Assembly (NCBI RefSeq): GCF_016583575.1
Contig: NZ_NRRG01000014.1
Span: 30,639-94,638, forward strand
Reading direction: 5' to 3'
Length of the DNA: 64,000 nucleotides
DNA from: Thiocystis violacea
Lineage (GTDB): Bacteria; Pseudomonadota; Gammaproteobacteria; Chromatiales; Chromatiaceae
Below, piece after piece: positions 10,346 to 19,843 of this stretch. The notes below the pieces were generated by a model that was not told where the DNA came from, ran no database searches, and worked only from the letters and a program-made list of their open reading frames with translations. Every line of letters starts with the position of its first letter. Positions within the stretch are counted from its first letter, which is position 1. A program made the translations under genes and the position numbers.

Positions 10346-10373
10346 ATCATAACCATTTGGACATGTATGGCAA
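10346..10373 (-). promoter_or_regulatory. sigma-70 promoter of clpX
   Basis: On the minus strand TTGCCA (10368-10373) and TATGAT (10346-10351) are separated by 16 nt, about 70 bp before the clpX ATG. It lies in an AT-richer patch of the clpP-clpX gap. Confidence 0.6.
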
Positions 10374-10478
10374 GGCGGTTAAGCAAGGGCTTTGCGGGGC
10401 ATCACACATTCGATGCGCGCGATCCGCGTGGATCGCGGCATCCTGGAGGCCGCGACCCCGGCAGGGTGAAGGGAGGGA

Positions 10479-11123
10479 TCAAGCCTTGGGGGGGACGGGG
10501 CCACGCTCGGTGATGACTTTATCGATCAGGCCGTACTCGCAAGCCGTCTCGCCATCCATGAAGCGATCGCGGTCGGTATCCTCGGCGATCTTCTCGATCG
10601 GCTGACCCGTATGCTGGGCCAGGATCTGATTCAGGCGCTCCCGGATATAGAGAATCTCGCGCGCGTGGATCTCGATGTCGGTCGCCTGTCCCTGGAAGCC
10701 GCCCAGGGGCTGATGAATCATCATGCGCGAATGGGGCAGGCAATGGCGCTTGCCCGCGGCCCCGCCGGCCAGCAGCAAGGCGCCCATGCTGGCCGCCTGC
10801 CCGATGCACATGGTGCTGACATCGGGGCGGACGAAACGCATGGTGTCGTAGATCGCCAACCCCGCCGTGACCGAACCGCCGGGGGAGTTGATGTAGAGGT
10901 GAATGTCCTTATCCGGATTCTCGGACTCCAGGAACAGGAGCTGGGCCACCACCAGATTCGCCATGTGGTCCTCGACCGGCCCCACCAGGAAGATGACGCG
11001 CTCCTTCAGCAGCCGCGAGTAGATGTCGTAGGAGCGTTCGCCGCGCGCGGTCTGCTCGACGACGATGGGCACCAGTCCCAACCCTTGCGGCTGCCAGTCG
11101 GTGTGACTTAGGGGTGTGCTCAT
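10479..11123 (-). CDS. clpP: ATP-dependent Clp protease proteolytic subunit ClpP
   Basis: ClpP (214 residues) forms the tetradecameric serine protease chamber used by ClpX. The catalytic triad can be placed: Ser112 in [14 protein letters not shown], His137 in [11 protein letters not shown] and Asp186 in DTDRDRFM. The substrate-binding strand [18 protein letters not shown] is intact. The start at 11123 ([21 protein letters not shown]) follows AGGTGAAG; upstream in-frame residues do not look like ClpP. It lies 70 bp after tig in the usual tig-clpP-clpX-lon order. Confidence 0.97.
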   Translation of the reverse strand: MSTPLSHTDWQPQGLGLVPIVVEQTARGERSYDIYSRLLKERVIFLVGPVEDHMANLVVAQLLFLESENPDKDIHLYINSPGGSVTAGLAIYDTMRFVRPDVSTMCIGQAASMGALLLAGGAAGKRHCLPHSRMMIHQPLGGFQGQATDIEIHAREILYIRERLNQILAQHTGQPIEKIAEDTDRDRFMDGETACEYGLIDKVITERGPVPPKA

Positions 11124-11193
11124 GGATTGGATCTTCACCTCTGTTGTTGACCTCGTGCCCAGTCCGTTACAACCGGGCACACGGATGGCCGGA

Positions 11194-12504
11194 CTAGGCC
11201 GCGGCGAATGGATTCGACGACGCCTGATCGGTCAGTTGAGCGAAGGGGACGGGCTCGTCCTCCACCCGCGCCTGCTCCAGCACGAGATCGACGACCTGTT
11301 CCTCGAGCACCAGATTCTCGACCGCCCCGAGCCGCGTGGCATCGGCATAGTAATAATCGATCACGGACTGAGGATGTTCGTAGGTCGACGCCATCCGCTC
11401 GATCTCCTCGCGCACCCGCGCCGGATCGACCTCGAGACTGTTCTCCGTGACGATCCTGCCGATGATCAGACCCAGCGCGACGCGCCGACGCGCGCCCACC
11501 TCGAACAGATCGACGGGCAACTGCATCCGGGAGCCGCCGAGGGCCTCGCGCATCTGACCCGCCATCGACTCCATCTCGCTGCGCACGAAGGCGGCGGGCA
11601 GGTCGATCGAATTGGCCTCGACGAGCATGTCCATCACCCTCTCCTTGATGCGGGCTTTGAGGCGGTCTTTCAATTCGCGCTCCATGTTCCGTCGCACATC
11701 GGCCTTGAAGCGCTCGACATCGCCGTCCTCGACCCCGAAATTCTTGACGAACTCCGCGTCGATCTCGGGCAGGCTCGGCTCGGCCACCGCATCCAGGGTG
11801 ATCTCGAAACGGACCGGCTTGCCGGCCAGATGCGCCGCCTGGTAGGGGTCCGGAAAGGTGAGATCGAGTGTGCGCGACTCGCCAACGCCCACGCCGATCA
11901 GACCATCCTCGAAGCCAGGAATCATGCGACCGGCGCCCAGTTCGACCTTGAGCCCGGACGTGGATCCACCCTCGAAGGACTCGCCGTCGACCGTGCCGAC
12001 GAAGGAAACCATCACCTGATCGCCGGTTTGGGCGGCGCGCTCGACCGGCTCCCAGGTTTTGCGCTGCTCACGCAGCCGCTCCAGCATCTCGTCCAGATCG
12101 CTGTCGGCGAGTTCGCTCACGGGACGCTTGACGACCCGGTCGGCCACCGACGCCAGCTCGAACTCCGGAATCACCTCGAAGATGGCCGTGAAGCCAACGC
12201 GCCCGCCCTCGATATCCAGATCGGGCTCGATCCGGGGCATGCCGGCCGGGCGCAGCGACTGCTGGGTGAACGCCTCGGTGAGGCTCGATTGGAGCATGTC
12301 GCCGAAGACTTCCTGATGCACCTGCTCGGAGTAACGCTGACGGAGCAACTTCATCGGAACCTTGCCGGGGCGAAAGCCGGGCAGCTTGGCCCGCCGCGAG
12401 AGCTGCTGCAAACGCTTCTCGACCTCGCTGGTGACCTCCTCGAAAGGCAGGTCGATCCTCATCCGTCGCTCGAGTCCTTCGCCCGCTTCCACCGACACTT
12501 GCAT
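11194..12504 (-). CDS. tig: trigger factor
   Basis: Trigger factor (436 residues) is the ribosome-bound chaperone and FKBP-type prolyl isomerase. The ribosome-docking signature [11 protein letters not shown] is present in the N-domain (about residues 44-54). The PPIase domain (around residues 155-245) includes [20 protein letters not shown] and the [21 protein letters not shown] loop. The start at 12504 ([24 protein letters not shown]) is preceded by GGGAGAG, and the length matches the family's roughly 432. The frame upstream of it is not conserved in type. Confidence 0.96.
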   Translation of the reverse strand: MQVSVEAGEGLERRMRIDLPFEEVTSEVEKRLQQLSRRAKLPGFRPGKVPMKLLRQRYSEQVHQEVFGDMLQSSLTEAFTQQSLRPAGMPRIEPDLDIEGGRVGFTAIFEVIPEFELASVADRVVKRPVSELADSDLDEMLERLREQRKTWEPVERAAQTGDQVMVSFVGTVDGESFEGGSTSGLKVELGAGRMIPGFEDGLIGVGVGESRTLDLTFPDPYQAAHLAGKPVRFEITLDAVAEPSLPEIDAEFVKNFGVEDGDVERFKADVRRNMERELKDRLKARIKERVMDMLVEANSIDLPAAFVRSEMESMAGQMREALGGSRMQLPVDLFEVGARRRVALGLIIGRIVTENSLEVDPARVREEIERMASTYEHPQSVIDYYYADATRLGAVENLVLEEQVVDLVLEQARVEDEPVPFAQLTDQASSNPFAAA

Positions 12505-12597
12505 TGGTTCTCTCCCGCGGACGCCAACCAGATGTAGCAGCCCGCCTGTTACGAAATCCTGGCGTGGGCAGCTTGCCCGCACCCTCAAAAGCCGTTC

Positions 12598-12627
12598 AGT
12601 ATAGCCTGCCGCCCGATGGGGCTCCAA
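12598..12627 (-). promoter_or_regulatory. sigma-70 promoter of tig
   Basis: On the minus strand TTGGAG (12622-12627) and TATACT (12598-12603) are 18 nt apart, about 95 bp before the tig ATG and just beyond the stop of the upstream ligase gene. Confidence 0.6.
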
Positions 12628-12633
12628 GCACCA

Positions 12634-14229
12634 TCAGTCCGAGGCGCCCTCGTCCGTGTCGGCCGACGCGGACGAGAATCCGCGCTCGCGCTCGCCCGAA
12701 CGGCGCAGCTCACGCTTGAGGATCTTGCCGGCCGCGTTCCTGGGCAACGCCTCTCGCAATTCGAACCGACGCGGGATCTCATGCTGACCCAGATGCTCGC
12801 GGCACCAGGCGCGCAGGCCCGCCGGCGTGACGGTGGCGCCGGGCTTCAGCGCCAGGTGAGCGACCGGCACCTCGCCGTGGCGGGGGTCGGGATCGCCCAC
12901 GACCACGACCTCCGCGACCTCGGGATGCGCGTGGAGCACCTCCTCGATCGCCCGCGGATAGACGTTCATCCCATTGGTGATGATGAGATCCTTGAGCCGA
13001 TCGACCAGATAGAAGTAGCCCTCGCTGTCGCGATATCCCAGATCGCCGGTCCGGAACCAGTCGCCGAAGAAGCTCTCGCGGGTCGCCTCGGGCTGATTGA
13101 GGTAGCCCTTCATCACGTTGGGACCACGGACGCAGACCTCGCCCATCTCGCCAGCCGCGACCGAACTCCCCTCGGCATTCAGAATCCGCATCTCGACATT
13201 GGGAATCGGCGGTCCGACCGATCCTGGCTTGCGCTCGCCCCGGACCGGGTTGACGCAGGTCACCGGACCGCACTCGGTCGGGCCATCCCCTTCCAGCAGG
13301 GGCACACCGAAACGTGCCTCGAAGGCCGACATGATGGCCAGGGGCATGGCCGCGCCCCCGCTCACGCCGATGCGCACACCGCGCCAGAGCGCGGTCATCT
13401 CCTCGTCGAGACGCAGCAACAGACCGCACATACTGGGCACGCCAAGAAAGACCGTCGCCCCGTGCCGGACGATGGCCTGGGTGACCAGCCTGGGCTCGAA
13501 GCGCGCGACCGGCACCAGGGCGAAGCCATGCAACAGGGGTGTCAACATCCCCACGGTCGCGGCAAAGGCATGGAACATGGGCAGCACCACCAGCACCCGG
13601 TCGTCCTGGGTGAAGTCCAGGGCTTGCGCGACGCTGGCCGCGTTGGCGAGCAGATTGGCATGGCTGAGCATGGCCCCCTTGGGGTGCCCGGTCGTGCCCG
13701 AGGTATAGAGGATGACCGCCAGCCCCTCGCCCGCGCCCGAGCCAAGCGCGCGCTCGGGCGGCGGTCCCGGATGCTCGATCAGGTCCGCGAAAGGGACCGC
13801 TTCCGACTCATCCGCCTCGCCGATACGGATCCGCAACCCGATCCCGTCCAAACCCTCCATGGCCGAGTCGGCGACGGTCGCGAAAGCCTGCTGGTAGACC
13901 AGCCCTCTGGCGCCGCAGTCATCGAGAATGAAGGCGATTTCCCTGGGGTTCAGCAGAAGATTCAGCGGAACCGCCGTCGCGCCGGCCTTGAGGATGCCGA
14001 GATAGGCGATGACGAACTCGGGACCATTCCCGCACAGGAGCGCGATCCGATCCCCGGCGGCGATACCCGCCTCCGCCAGAGCGGCGGCGAGGCCATCGGA
14101 GGCCCGGTCCAGGGCCTCGAAGGTCCAGTTTCCCTCGTCATGGAAAAGGCAGACCGCATCCCCGCGACGCTTGGCCATGTGGCGGAAGCACGCGGGGATG
14201 TCCAGGTCGACGGATTGCGAGTCATCCAT
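12634..14229 (-). CDS. AMP-forming acyl-CoA synthetase (FadD-like)
   Basis: A 531-residue member of the adenylate-forming family that activates a carboxylic acid, probably a fatty acid, as acyl-AMP and then acyl-CoA. Motifs seen are the P-loop ILYTSGTTGHPKGAMLSHANL, the acyl-adenylate loop GDGPTECGPVT (family YGxTE), the hinge DWFRTGDLGYRDSEGYFYLVDR and LKDLIITNGMNVYPRAIEEVL, and the C-terminal catalytic Lys in RNAAGKILKREL. The start at 14229 (MDDSQSVDLDIPACFRHMAK) fits the family; the open frame further upstream overlaps hemN and is rejected. It lies 14 bp after hemN, but the function gives no link to heme. Confidence 0.9.
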   Translation of the reverse strand: MDDSQSVDLDIPACFRHMAKRRGDAVCLFHDEGNWTFEALDRASDGLAAALAEAGIAAGDRIALLCGNGPEFVIAYLGILKAGATAVPLNLLLNPREIAFILDDCGARGLVYQQAFATVADSAMEGLDGIGLRIRIGEADESEAVPFADLIEHPGPPPERALGSGAGEGLAVILYTSGTTGHPKGAMLSHANLLANAASVAQALDFTQDDRVLVVLPMFHAFAATVGMLTPLLHGFALVPVARFEPRLVTQAIVRHGATVFLGVPSMCGLLLRLDEEMTALWRGVRIGVSGGAAMPLAIMSAFEARFGVPLLEGDGPTECGPVTCVNPVRGERKPGSVGPPIPNVEMRILNAEGSSVAAGEMGEVCVRGPNVMKGYLNQPEATRESFFGDWFRTGDLGYRDSEGYFYLVDRLKDLIITNGMNVYPRAIEEVLHAHPEVAEVVVVGDPDPRHGEVPVAHLALKPGATVTPAGLRAWCREHLGQHEIPRRFELREALPRNAAGKILKRELRRSGERERGFSSASADTDEGASD

Positions 14230-14243
14230 CGCGCGGCGGGTCG

Positions 14244-15629
14244 TCAAATGACCTTGGAGAACCCGATCGGACCCGTCTTGGCGGCCAGGTAGGCGTCGAA
14301 GGCCATGCAGATGTTGCGTACCAGCAGCCGCCCGCGCGCCAGGATGCGGATCTTGTCGGCGTCGAGCGCGACCAGTCCGTCCTCGGCCATGCCAGCGAGC
14401 TTGCCCAGACTCTCGGCGAAATAGTCGTCGAACTGGATGCCCCACTTGGACTCGACCGAACCTTTGTCGAGCTGGAAGTGACAGATGAGGCGAGTGATGA
14501 CGTCGCGCCGGATGAGGTCGTCGCGATTCAGCTCGATGCCGCGAAAGACCGGCAGACGCCCGGCGTCGAGATCGGCGTAATACTCGGCCAACTCGCGCCG
14601 GTTCTGGCCGTAGGTGTTGTCGATCATGCCGATCGAGGTCACGCCGATGCCGATCAGGTCGCAGTCGGCATGGGTCGAGTAACCCTGGAAGTTGCGATAA
14701 AGGGTGCCGGCCTGCTGGGCCAGCGCCAGCTCGTCATCGGGGCGCGCGAAGTGGTCCATGCCGATATAGATGTAGCCCGCCTCGGTCAGCCGCGCGATGG
14801 TCGACTGAAGGATGTCGAGCTTCACCTCGGGGGCTGGCAGATCGGCGTCGTTGATGCGCCGCTGCGGCTTGAAGCGATCCGGCAGATGGGCATAGTTGAA
14901 GATCGACAGCCGCTGTGGATTGACCTCGATGACGCGCTCCAGGGTCTTGCCGAAGCTCTCGACCGACTGGAAGGGCAAGCCGTAAATCAGATCGATACTG
15001 GTCGAGCGGAAGCCCTCGGCGATCGCCGCCTCCAGCACCGTCATGGTCTGCGCCTCGGTCTGGAAGCGATTGACCGCCTCCTGCACGCGCGGATCGAAGT
15101 CCTGCACGCCCAGACTCATGCGGTTGAAGCCGATGCGCCGCAGCAGCTTGACCGTGTCGGCATCGGCCTCGCGCGGGTCGATCTCGATCGAGAACTCGCC
15201 GACATCGTCGCCCGCCAGGGTGAAATGACGGCGCGTCACCTCCATCAGCTCGATCATCTGCGCGTCGCTGAGGAAGGTCGGTGTGCCGCCGCCCCAGTGC
15301 AGTTGTTCCACCTGACGCGATTTGTCGAAGAGCGCGGACTGCATCTCCAGCTCGCGGTAAACCCGCTCCAGATAGGGCGGCGCGAGCGAGCGATCCTTGG
15401 TCGCGATCTTGTTGCAGGCGCAATAGAAGCAGACCGTGTCGCAGAATGGGATGTGGAAATAGATCGAGAGCGGCCGTCCGCTTTCGTTGCTGCGCGCGCA
15501 GGCCGCCTGATAGGCGGTCTGGTCGAAGGACTCGTCGAACTCGACCGCGGTCGGGTACGAGGTATAGCGCGGACCACTCTGGTCGTAGCGACGAATCAAC
15601 TCAAGGTCGAAGGAAACGCCTTGCTCCAC
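14244..15629 (-). CDS. hemN: oxygen-independent coproporphyrinogen III oxidase
   Basis: HemN (461 residues) is the radical-SAM enzyme that decarboxylates coproporphyrinogen III to protoporphyrinogen IX without oxygen. The iron-sulfur ligands are Cys63, Cys67 and Cys70 in FHIPFCDTVCFYCACNK, matching the E. coli spacing. HWGGGTPTFLS and GVQDFDPRVQEAVNR are further HemN signatures, and the length equals the true HemN rather than the shorter HemW. This supports heme or bacteriochlorophyll synthesis under anoxic conditions. No FNR-type box was seen just upstream. Confidence 0.96.
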   Translation of the reverse strand: MEQGVSFDLELIRRYDQSGPRYTSYPTAVEFDESFDQTAYQAACARSNESGRPLSIYFHIPFCDTVCFYCACNKIATKDRSLAPPYLERVYRELEMQSALFDKSRQVEQLHWGGGTPTFLSDAQMIELMEVTRRHFTLAGDDVGEFSIEIDPREADADTVKLLRRIGFNRMSLGVQDFDPRVQEAVNRFQTEAQTMTVLEAAIAEGFRSTSIDLIYGLPFQSVESFGKTLERVIEVNPQRLSIFNYAHLPDRFKPQRRINDADLPAPEVKLDILQSTIARLTEAGYIYIGMDHFARPDDELALAQQAGTLYRNFQGYSTHADCDLIGIGVTSIGMIDNTYGQNRRELAEYYADLDAGRLPVFRGIELNRDDLIRRDVITRLICHFQLDKGSVESKWGIQFDDYFAESLGKLAGMAEDGLVALDADKIRILARGRLLVRNICMAFDAYLAAKTGPIGFSKVI

Positions 15630-15693
15630 CGTTCAATCCTCCAGCCGCGGGGCGCGCATCCGGCCCCCGAACGGCACATCACGTAAAGCCTGT

Positions 15694-16017
15694 TCAGGCA
15701 TCATCCCCACCCAGGTCGAGCCCACGGCGATGGGTCTCGTTGATCCGGTTGAGCAGGGTATGGAATGGAATCTCTTCCGCGTACTTACCGGCCAGGTCCA
15801 TGAACGGCAGATCCTCTCGACCAAAGACGTAACTTCCATCCTTCATGGCGGCATGGACCGCCTTGATCCCCTCCTCGAGCGGGTCGAGAAAGGCGGGGAA
15901 CCTGGTCAGGTCTTCCAGCTCGAATTCCAGGCAGTCACGCAGGTCGTCCACCTCGAAGACGGCCAGACGCACCCATTCGACGTACTCGTCGACGCGGCGC
16001 GCCCGTCTCGGGCTCAT
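15694..16017 (-). CDS. conserved-looking small protein, unknown function
   Basis: A 107-residue acidic soluble protein (MSPRRARRVDEYVEWVRLAVFEVDDLRDC...). No membrane segment, no metal motif and no family that I recognise. The ATG overlaps the prmB stop codon as ATGA, so it is translationally coupled to prmB and is very likely real. Predicted helices (LRDCLEFELEDL, GIKAVHAAMKDG, FHTLLNRINETHRRG) suggest a small helical fold. It lies between prmB and hemN on the same strand, about 60 bp before hemN. Confidence 0.75.
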   Translation of the reverse strand: MSPRRARRVDEYVEWVRLAVFEVDDLRDCLEFELEDLTRFPAFLDPLEEGIKAVHAAMKDGSYVFGREDLPFMDLAGKYAEEIPFHTLLNRINETHRRGLDLGGDDA

Positions 16018-16946
16018 GAGGCGAGCGCCTCCTCGAACTGGGATTGGTACTCGACGAGCTGCTCGCGCGTCAGGAGGAAAACACCCTCGCCGCCGCGCTC
16101 GAATTCGAGCCAGGTGAAGGGCACGCCCGGCAGACGGGCGTCCAGGAATTGAGCCGAATTGCCCACCTCGAGGACCAGGATCCCGCCCTCGTTCAAGTGA
16201 CGGGAAGCCTCGTCGAGGATCCGGATCACGAGATCCAGACCGTCCTCGCCGCCGAGCAGGCCAAGCCGAGGCTCGTTGTGGTACTCGGCCGGGAGCCCAT
16301 CGAACTCGGCGCGCGAGACATAGGGGGGATTGGAGACGATCACGTCATAGCGATGGCTGCCTAGCCCGTCGAACAGATCGGATTCCAGCACCCGCACCCG
16401 ATCCTCGAGCTTGTGCCGCTCCACGTTCCGGCGGGCGATCGCCAGGGCCTCGGGCGAAATATCCACCAGATCGACATCCACGTCCGGAAGATAAGCCGCC
16501 GCCGCGATCCCGATACAGCCGCTGCCGGTGCAGAGATCCAGCACGCGGCCGATCCGCTCGGCATCGATCCAGGGATCGAAGCCGGCCTCGACCAACTCGG
16601 CGATCGGCGACCGAGGAACCAGCACATGCTCGTCGACCAGGAATTCCAGACCGGCGAACCAGGCACGACCGATCAGGTAGGCCGCGGGAACCCGCTCGAC
16701 GACCCGGCGCTCGATCAGCTCGGAAATCCGCACACGCTCGGCCGGCGTAAGGCGGCAGTCGCGAAAACTCGCGGGCAAGCCGGGATCGAGACGCAGGCTG
16801 CTCAACACCAGTTGAGCTGCCTCGTCGATGGCGTTGTCCGTGCCGTGCCCGAAGTGGAGACCGGCCGCGTTGAAGCGGCTCGCGCCCCAGCGCACGAAGT
16901 CTTGAATCGAAATCAAACCGTCCGGCTGCTCTGCCATGGCGCCCAT
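16014..16946 (-). CDS. prmB: ribosomal protein L3 N5-glutamine methyltransferase
   Basis: PrmB (310 residues from this ATG) methylates a glutamine of ribosomal protein L3 using S-adenosylmethionine. The SAM motif VLDLCTGSGCIGIAAAAY and the catalytic NPPY in DVIVSNPPYVSRAEFD identify the HemK/PrmB family. The segment RAWFAGLEFLVDEHVLVPRSPIAELVE and the extended N-terminal domain favour PrmB over PrmC. A TTG just upstream (16949) and an ATG at 16937 are alternative starts; none has a strong ribosome site. Its stop overlaps the start of the next small gene. Confidence 0.9.
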   Translation of the reverse strand: MGAMAEQPDGLISIQDFVRWGASRFNAAGLHFGHGTDNAIDEAAQLVLSSLRLDPGLPASFRDCRLTPAERVRISELIERRVVERVPAAYLIGRAWFAGLEFLVDEHVLVPRSPIAELVEAGFDPWIDAERIGRVLDLCTGSGCIGIAAAAYLPDVDVDLVDISPEALAIARRNVERHKLEDRVRVLESDLFDGLGSHRYDVIVSNPPYVSRAEFDGLPAEYHNEPRLGLLGGEDGLDLVIRILDEASRHLNEGGILVLEVGNSAQFLDARLPGVPFTWLEFERGGEGVFLLTREQLVEYQSQFEEALAS

Positions 16947-17023
16947 CAATTATCTGGCCAAGGGTTGGTTGACAGGGGCGTCGGGACCGATAGGATGCCT
17001 GGCCGCCTGGGATCAAGCTGCGA

Positions 17024-17032
17024 AGCATACCA
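17024..17032 (-). promoter_or_regulatory. extended -10 promoter candidate before prmB
   Basis: The minus strand reads TGGTATGCTTC, an extended -10 (TGnTATGCT), about 80 bp upstream of prmB. The same 11-mer stands before the corrinoid operon at 32294-32304. Confidence 0.35.
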
Positions 17033-17050
17033 CCGACGGTGGTTTTTTTT
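17029..17050 (+). terminator. plus-strand hairpin with T8 between iscR and prmB
   Basis: Arms ACCACC and GGTGGT enclose a 3-nt loop and are followed on the plus strand by eight T. Both flanking genes are on the minus strand, so it would end antisense transcription. It overlaps the extended -10 candidate on the other strand. Confidence 0.45.
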
Positions 17051-17149
17051 CAGTGAGAGTCCGCGCGCGCCGTCGAAGGCCGGGCGCGCCCGAATGGCGC
17101 GGGATCGCGCGCGAGGAACCTTCCCTGGATCAGCCAGCCGATGGCCACA

Positions 17150-17620
17150 TCAGGCCGCCTGTCTGCGCCGCACACCTTCCTGAGCGAGGCCAGGGGCGGC
17201 CACCTCGACCTTGGAACAGCCGCCCCGATCGACCAGATCCTGAAGCGTGATATCGCTCAGGAAACGGAAGATCTCGTCGCTCAACTGATCCCAGAGATGA
17301 TGGGTCAGGCAGCGCTGCCCCTCGCGGCAATTCTCGCGCCCGCCGCAGCGGGTGAATTCCACCCACTCATCCACGGCGCAGATGATGTTGGCGATCGAGA
17401 TCTCCTCCGGAGTCCGGCCCAGATAGTATCCGCCTCCAGGGCCACGCACCCCCCGCACCAGTTTCTTGGCTCGAAGAGCCGCGAACAGTTGCTCAAGGTA
17501 GGAGAGCGAGATCCCCTGGCTGACCGATATGTCCGCGAGGGTGACCGGGCCCTTGCCGGAATGCAACGCCAAGTCGAGCATGGCGGTGACCGCGTATCTG
17601 CCTTTGGTCGATAGTCTCAT
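17150..17620 (-). CDS. iscR: Fe-S cluster sensing regulator IscR
   Basis: IscR (156 residues) is an Rrf2-family repressor/activator that senses iron-sulfur status with a [2Fe-2S] cluster. The winged-helix domain is standard ([48 protein letters not shown]). The cluster ligands sit exactly at E. coli positions: Cys92, Cys98, Cys104 and His107 in [20 protein letters not shown]. No iscS, iscU or other cluster-assembly gene lies beside it; the next gene downstream is prmB. A matching IscR-type operator stands about 65-90 bp upstream, suggesting autoregulation. Confidence 0.95.
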   Translation of the reverse strand: MRLSTKGRYAVTAMLDLALHSGKGPVTLADISVSQGISLSYLEQLFAALRAKKLVRGVRGPGGGYYLGRTPEEISIANIICAVDEWVEFTRCGGRENCREGQRCLTHHLWDQLSDEIFRFLSDITLQDLVDRGGCSKVEVAAPGLAQEGVRRRQAA

Positions 17621-17684
17621 CGTTCTGGTGCCTGCTGGATGTTGATGGTGATCGAGCGAATCGGCGCTGGGACCGCCTGAACCC

Positions 17685-17709
17685 TATCACACTAAATTAG
17701 TCAACATTT
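17685..17709 (-). promoter_or_regulatory. type 1 IscR operator at iscR
   Basis: The minus strand reads TTGACTAATTTAGTGTGATA, close to the type 1 IscR site core YYGACTRwwwYAGT. The near-palindromic core ACTAAATTAGT is at 17691-17701. TTGACT could also serve as a -35 element. Position and regulator identity agree. Confidence 0.7.
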
Positions 17710-17763
17710 TTCCCATTTCAACCACGCGCTTGAATCTCTGGATCAATGGGCGCGGTCGGACGG

Positions 17764-18279
17764 CTAGGATCGAACGAAGCAGGGAGTCGGCGGAACATCC
17801 GGAGCGGACTGGAGTCCGCTGGCCGGACGCTGGCCGAACCGATGCCCCTGACGCAGGCAAAAGAATAGCCACTTGGAGAGAAAAAGATTGGCCTGCCATT
17901 TGTCGGCCAGGGCCGGATGCGCGTAGTCCTTGCGCAACGGCAGGACGGATTGCTTGAGGTTCAGAACCTCGACCTGTCGAGCATCATGGTAGACACGCAG
18001 GCAGGCGTCGGGATCTGGACGGGGTTCCAAACACCCTTGGGCCACGAAGATGTGAGTCAGACGCACCTGGGTGGTGTAGCGCGCCTGCTCCTGAATCTCC
18101 AGATGCAGATCGATGGCCCCACGCTGGCGGGAGACAAGCTCCCCGCGATAATGACGCAGACCGGGCGCCAGGCGCCCCATGAAGGTGAAATTCTCCTCGC
18201 ACAAACTCATCAGGGCACCCACGTCCGGGCGCCCCGAGAGCAGGCTCGCGGTCGCCCAGGGGTGACAGGCGCGCTGCAT
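17764..18279 (-). CDS. DUF1249 (YqiB-like) protein
   Basis: A 171-residue protein that I recognise as the DUF1249/YqiB family of gammaproteobacteria. The family pattern is LMSLCEENFTFMGRLAPGL near the N-terminus, then LRVYHDARQVEVL and the closing DKWQANLFLSKWLFFCLRQGHRF. The function is unknown; relatives often lie near nudF and cpdA, which are absent here. It is longer than E. coli YqiB at both ends. The ATG at 18279 is the first plausible start (an internal ATG at 18210 would cut into the conserved part). It is upstream of iscR on the same strand with about 145 bp between. Confidence 0.8.
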   Translation of the reverse strand: MQRACHPWATASLLSGRPDVGALMSLCEENFTFMGRLAPGLRHYRGELVSRQRGAIDLHLEIQEQARYTTQVRLTHIFVAQGCLEPRPDPDACLRVYHDARQVEVLNLKQSVLPLRKDYAHPALADKWQANLFLSKWLFFCLRQGHRFGQRPASGLQSAPDVPPTPCFVRS

Positions 18280-18390
18280 CGTCGTTCAGGTAAGCATGCG
18301 ATACATGATCTGGTTCCGCCGCCCGGAGCGGAGCGCCCCGCCCGATCCCACTCGGGACCGAGGCGCGTGACGCCCGGCGATCCTGGTCGC

Positions 18391-18762
18391 TCAGGCCTGA
18401 GTGCTGGCCTGTTCGGCGATCTGACGCTTGACATCGGCCATGTCGAGCTCTTTCGCCTTGGTCAGCAGATCGCGGAAGGAACCCTCCGGAAGGGCGCCCG
18501 CCTGGGAGAAGATGATGACCTGCTCGCGGAAAATCATAAGGGTCGGAATCGAACGAATCTGGAAGTGCGCGGCGATCGGCTGGTGTTCCTCGGTGTTGAC
18601 CTTGGCGAACAGGATGTCGCCGAAATCATCCGAAACCTTCTCGTAAACCGGCGCGAAGGACCGACAGGGACCGCACCAGGGCGCCCAGAAATCGACAATG
18701 ACGAAGTCGTTGTCCTGAATGGTCTGTTCAAAGCTGGCGGTATCAAGCTCGACGACGGCCAT
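18391..18762 (-). CDS. thioredoxin family protein
   Basis: A 123-residue cytosolic thioredoxin fold with the active site [12 protein letters not shown] and cis-Pro segment IRSIPTLMIF. It has a short extra C-terminal helix (AKELDMADVKRQIAEQA) compared with E. coli TrxA (109 residues), so it may be a TrxA variant rather than the main thioredoxin. It stands alone between adk and the DUF1249 gene. Two more thioredoxin-fold proteins, trxC and cnoX, occur later in the window. Confidence 0.9.
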   Translation of the reverse strand: MAVVELDTASFEQTIQDNDFVIVDFWAPWCGPCRSFAPVYEKVSDDFGDILFAKVNTEEHQPIAAHFQIRSIPTLMIFREQVIIFSQAGALPEGSFRDLLTKAKELDMADVKRQIAEQASTQA

Positions 18763-18878
18763 GGCGGCTCCCCGTAAATGAATATTGGCGCGGGATACTA
18801 ACAGAAACAGCGGCCCCCGGTGGCCCGACCAGGACCGGCGCGGGTCGGCCAGTCGCCGGAGGGGCCGATCACGGAAGC

Positions 18879-19843
<965 letters not shown>

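Noticed and set aside
10416..10439. Terminator after clpP
   Set aside because: An 8-bp hairpin CGCGATCC/GGATCGCG is present but has no T-run on the minus strand; left unassigned.
12634..14445. Longer N-terminus for the acyl-CoA ligase starting near 14445
   Set aside because: The extra 72 codons overlap hemN and read as Arg-rich noise; family similarity starts at 14229.
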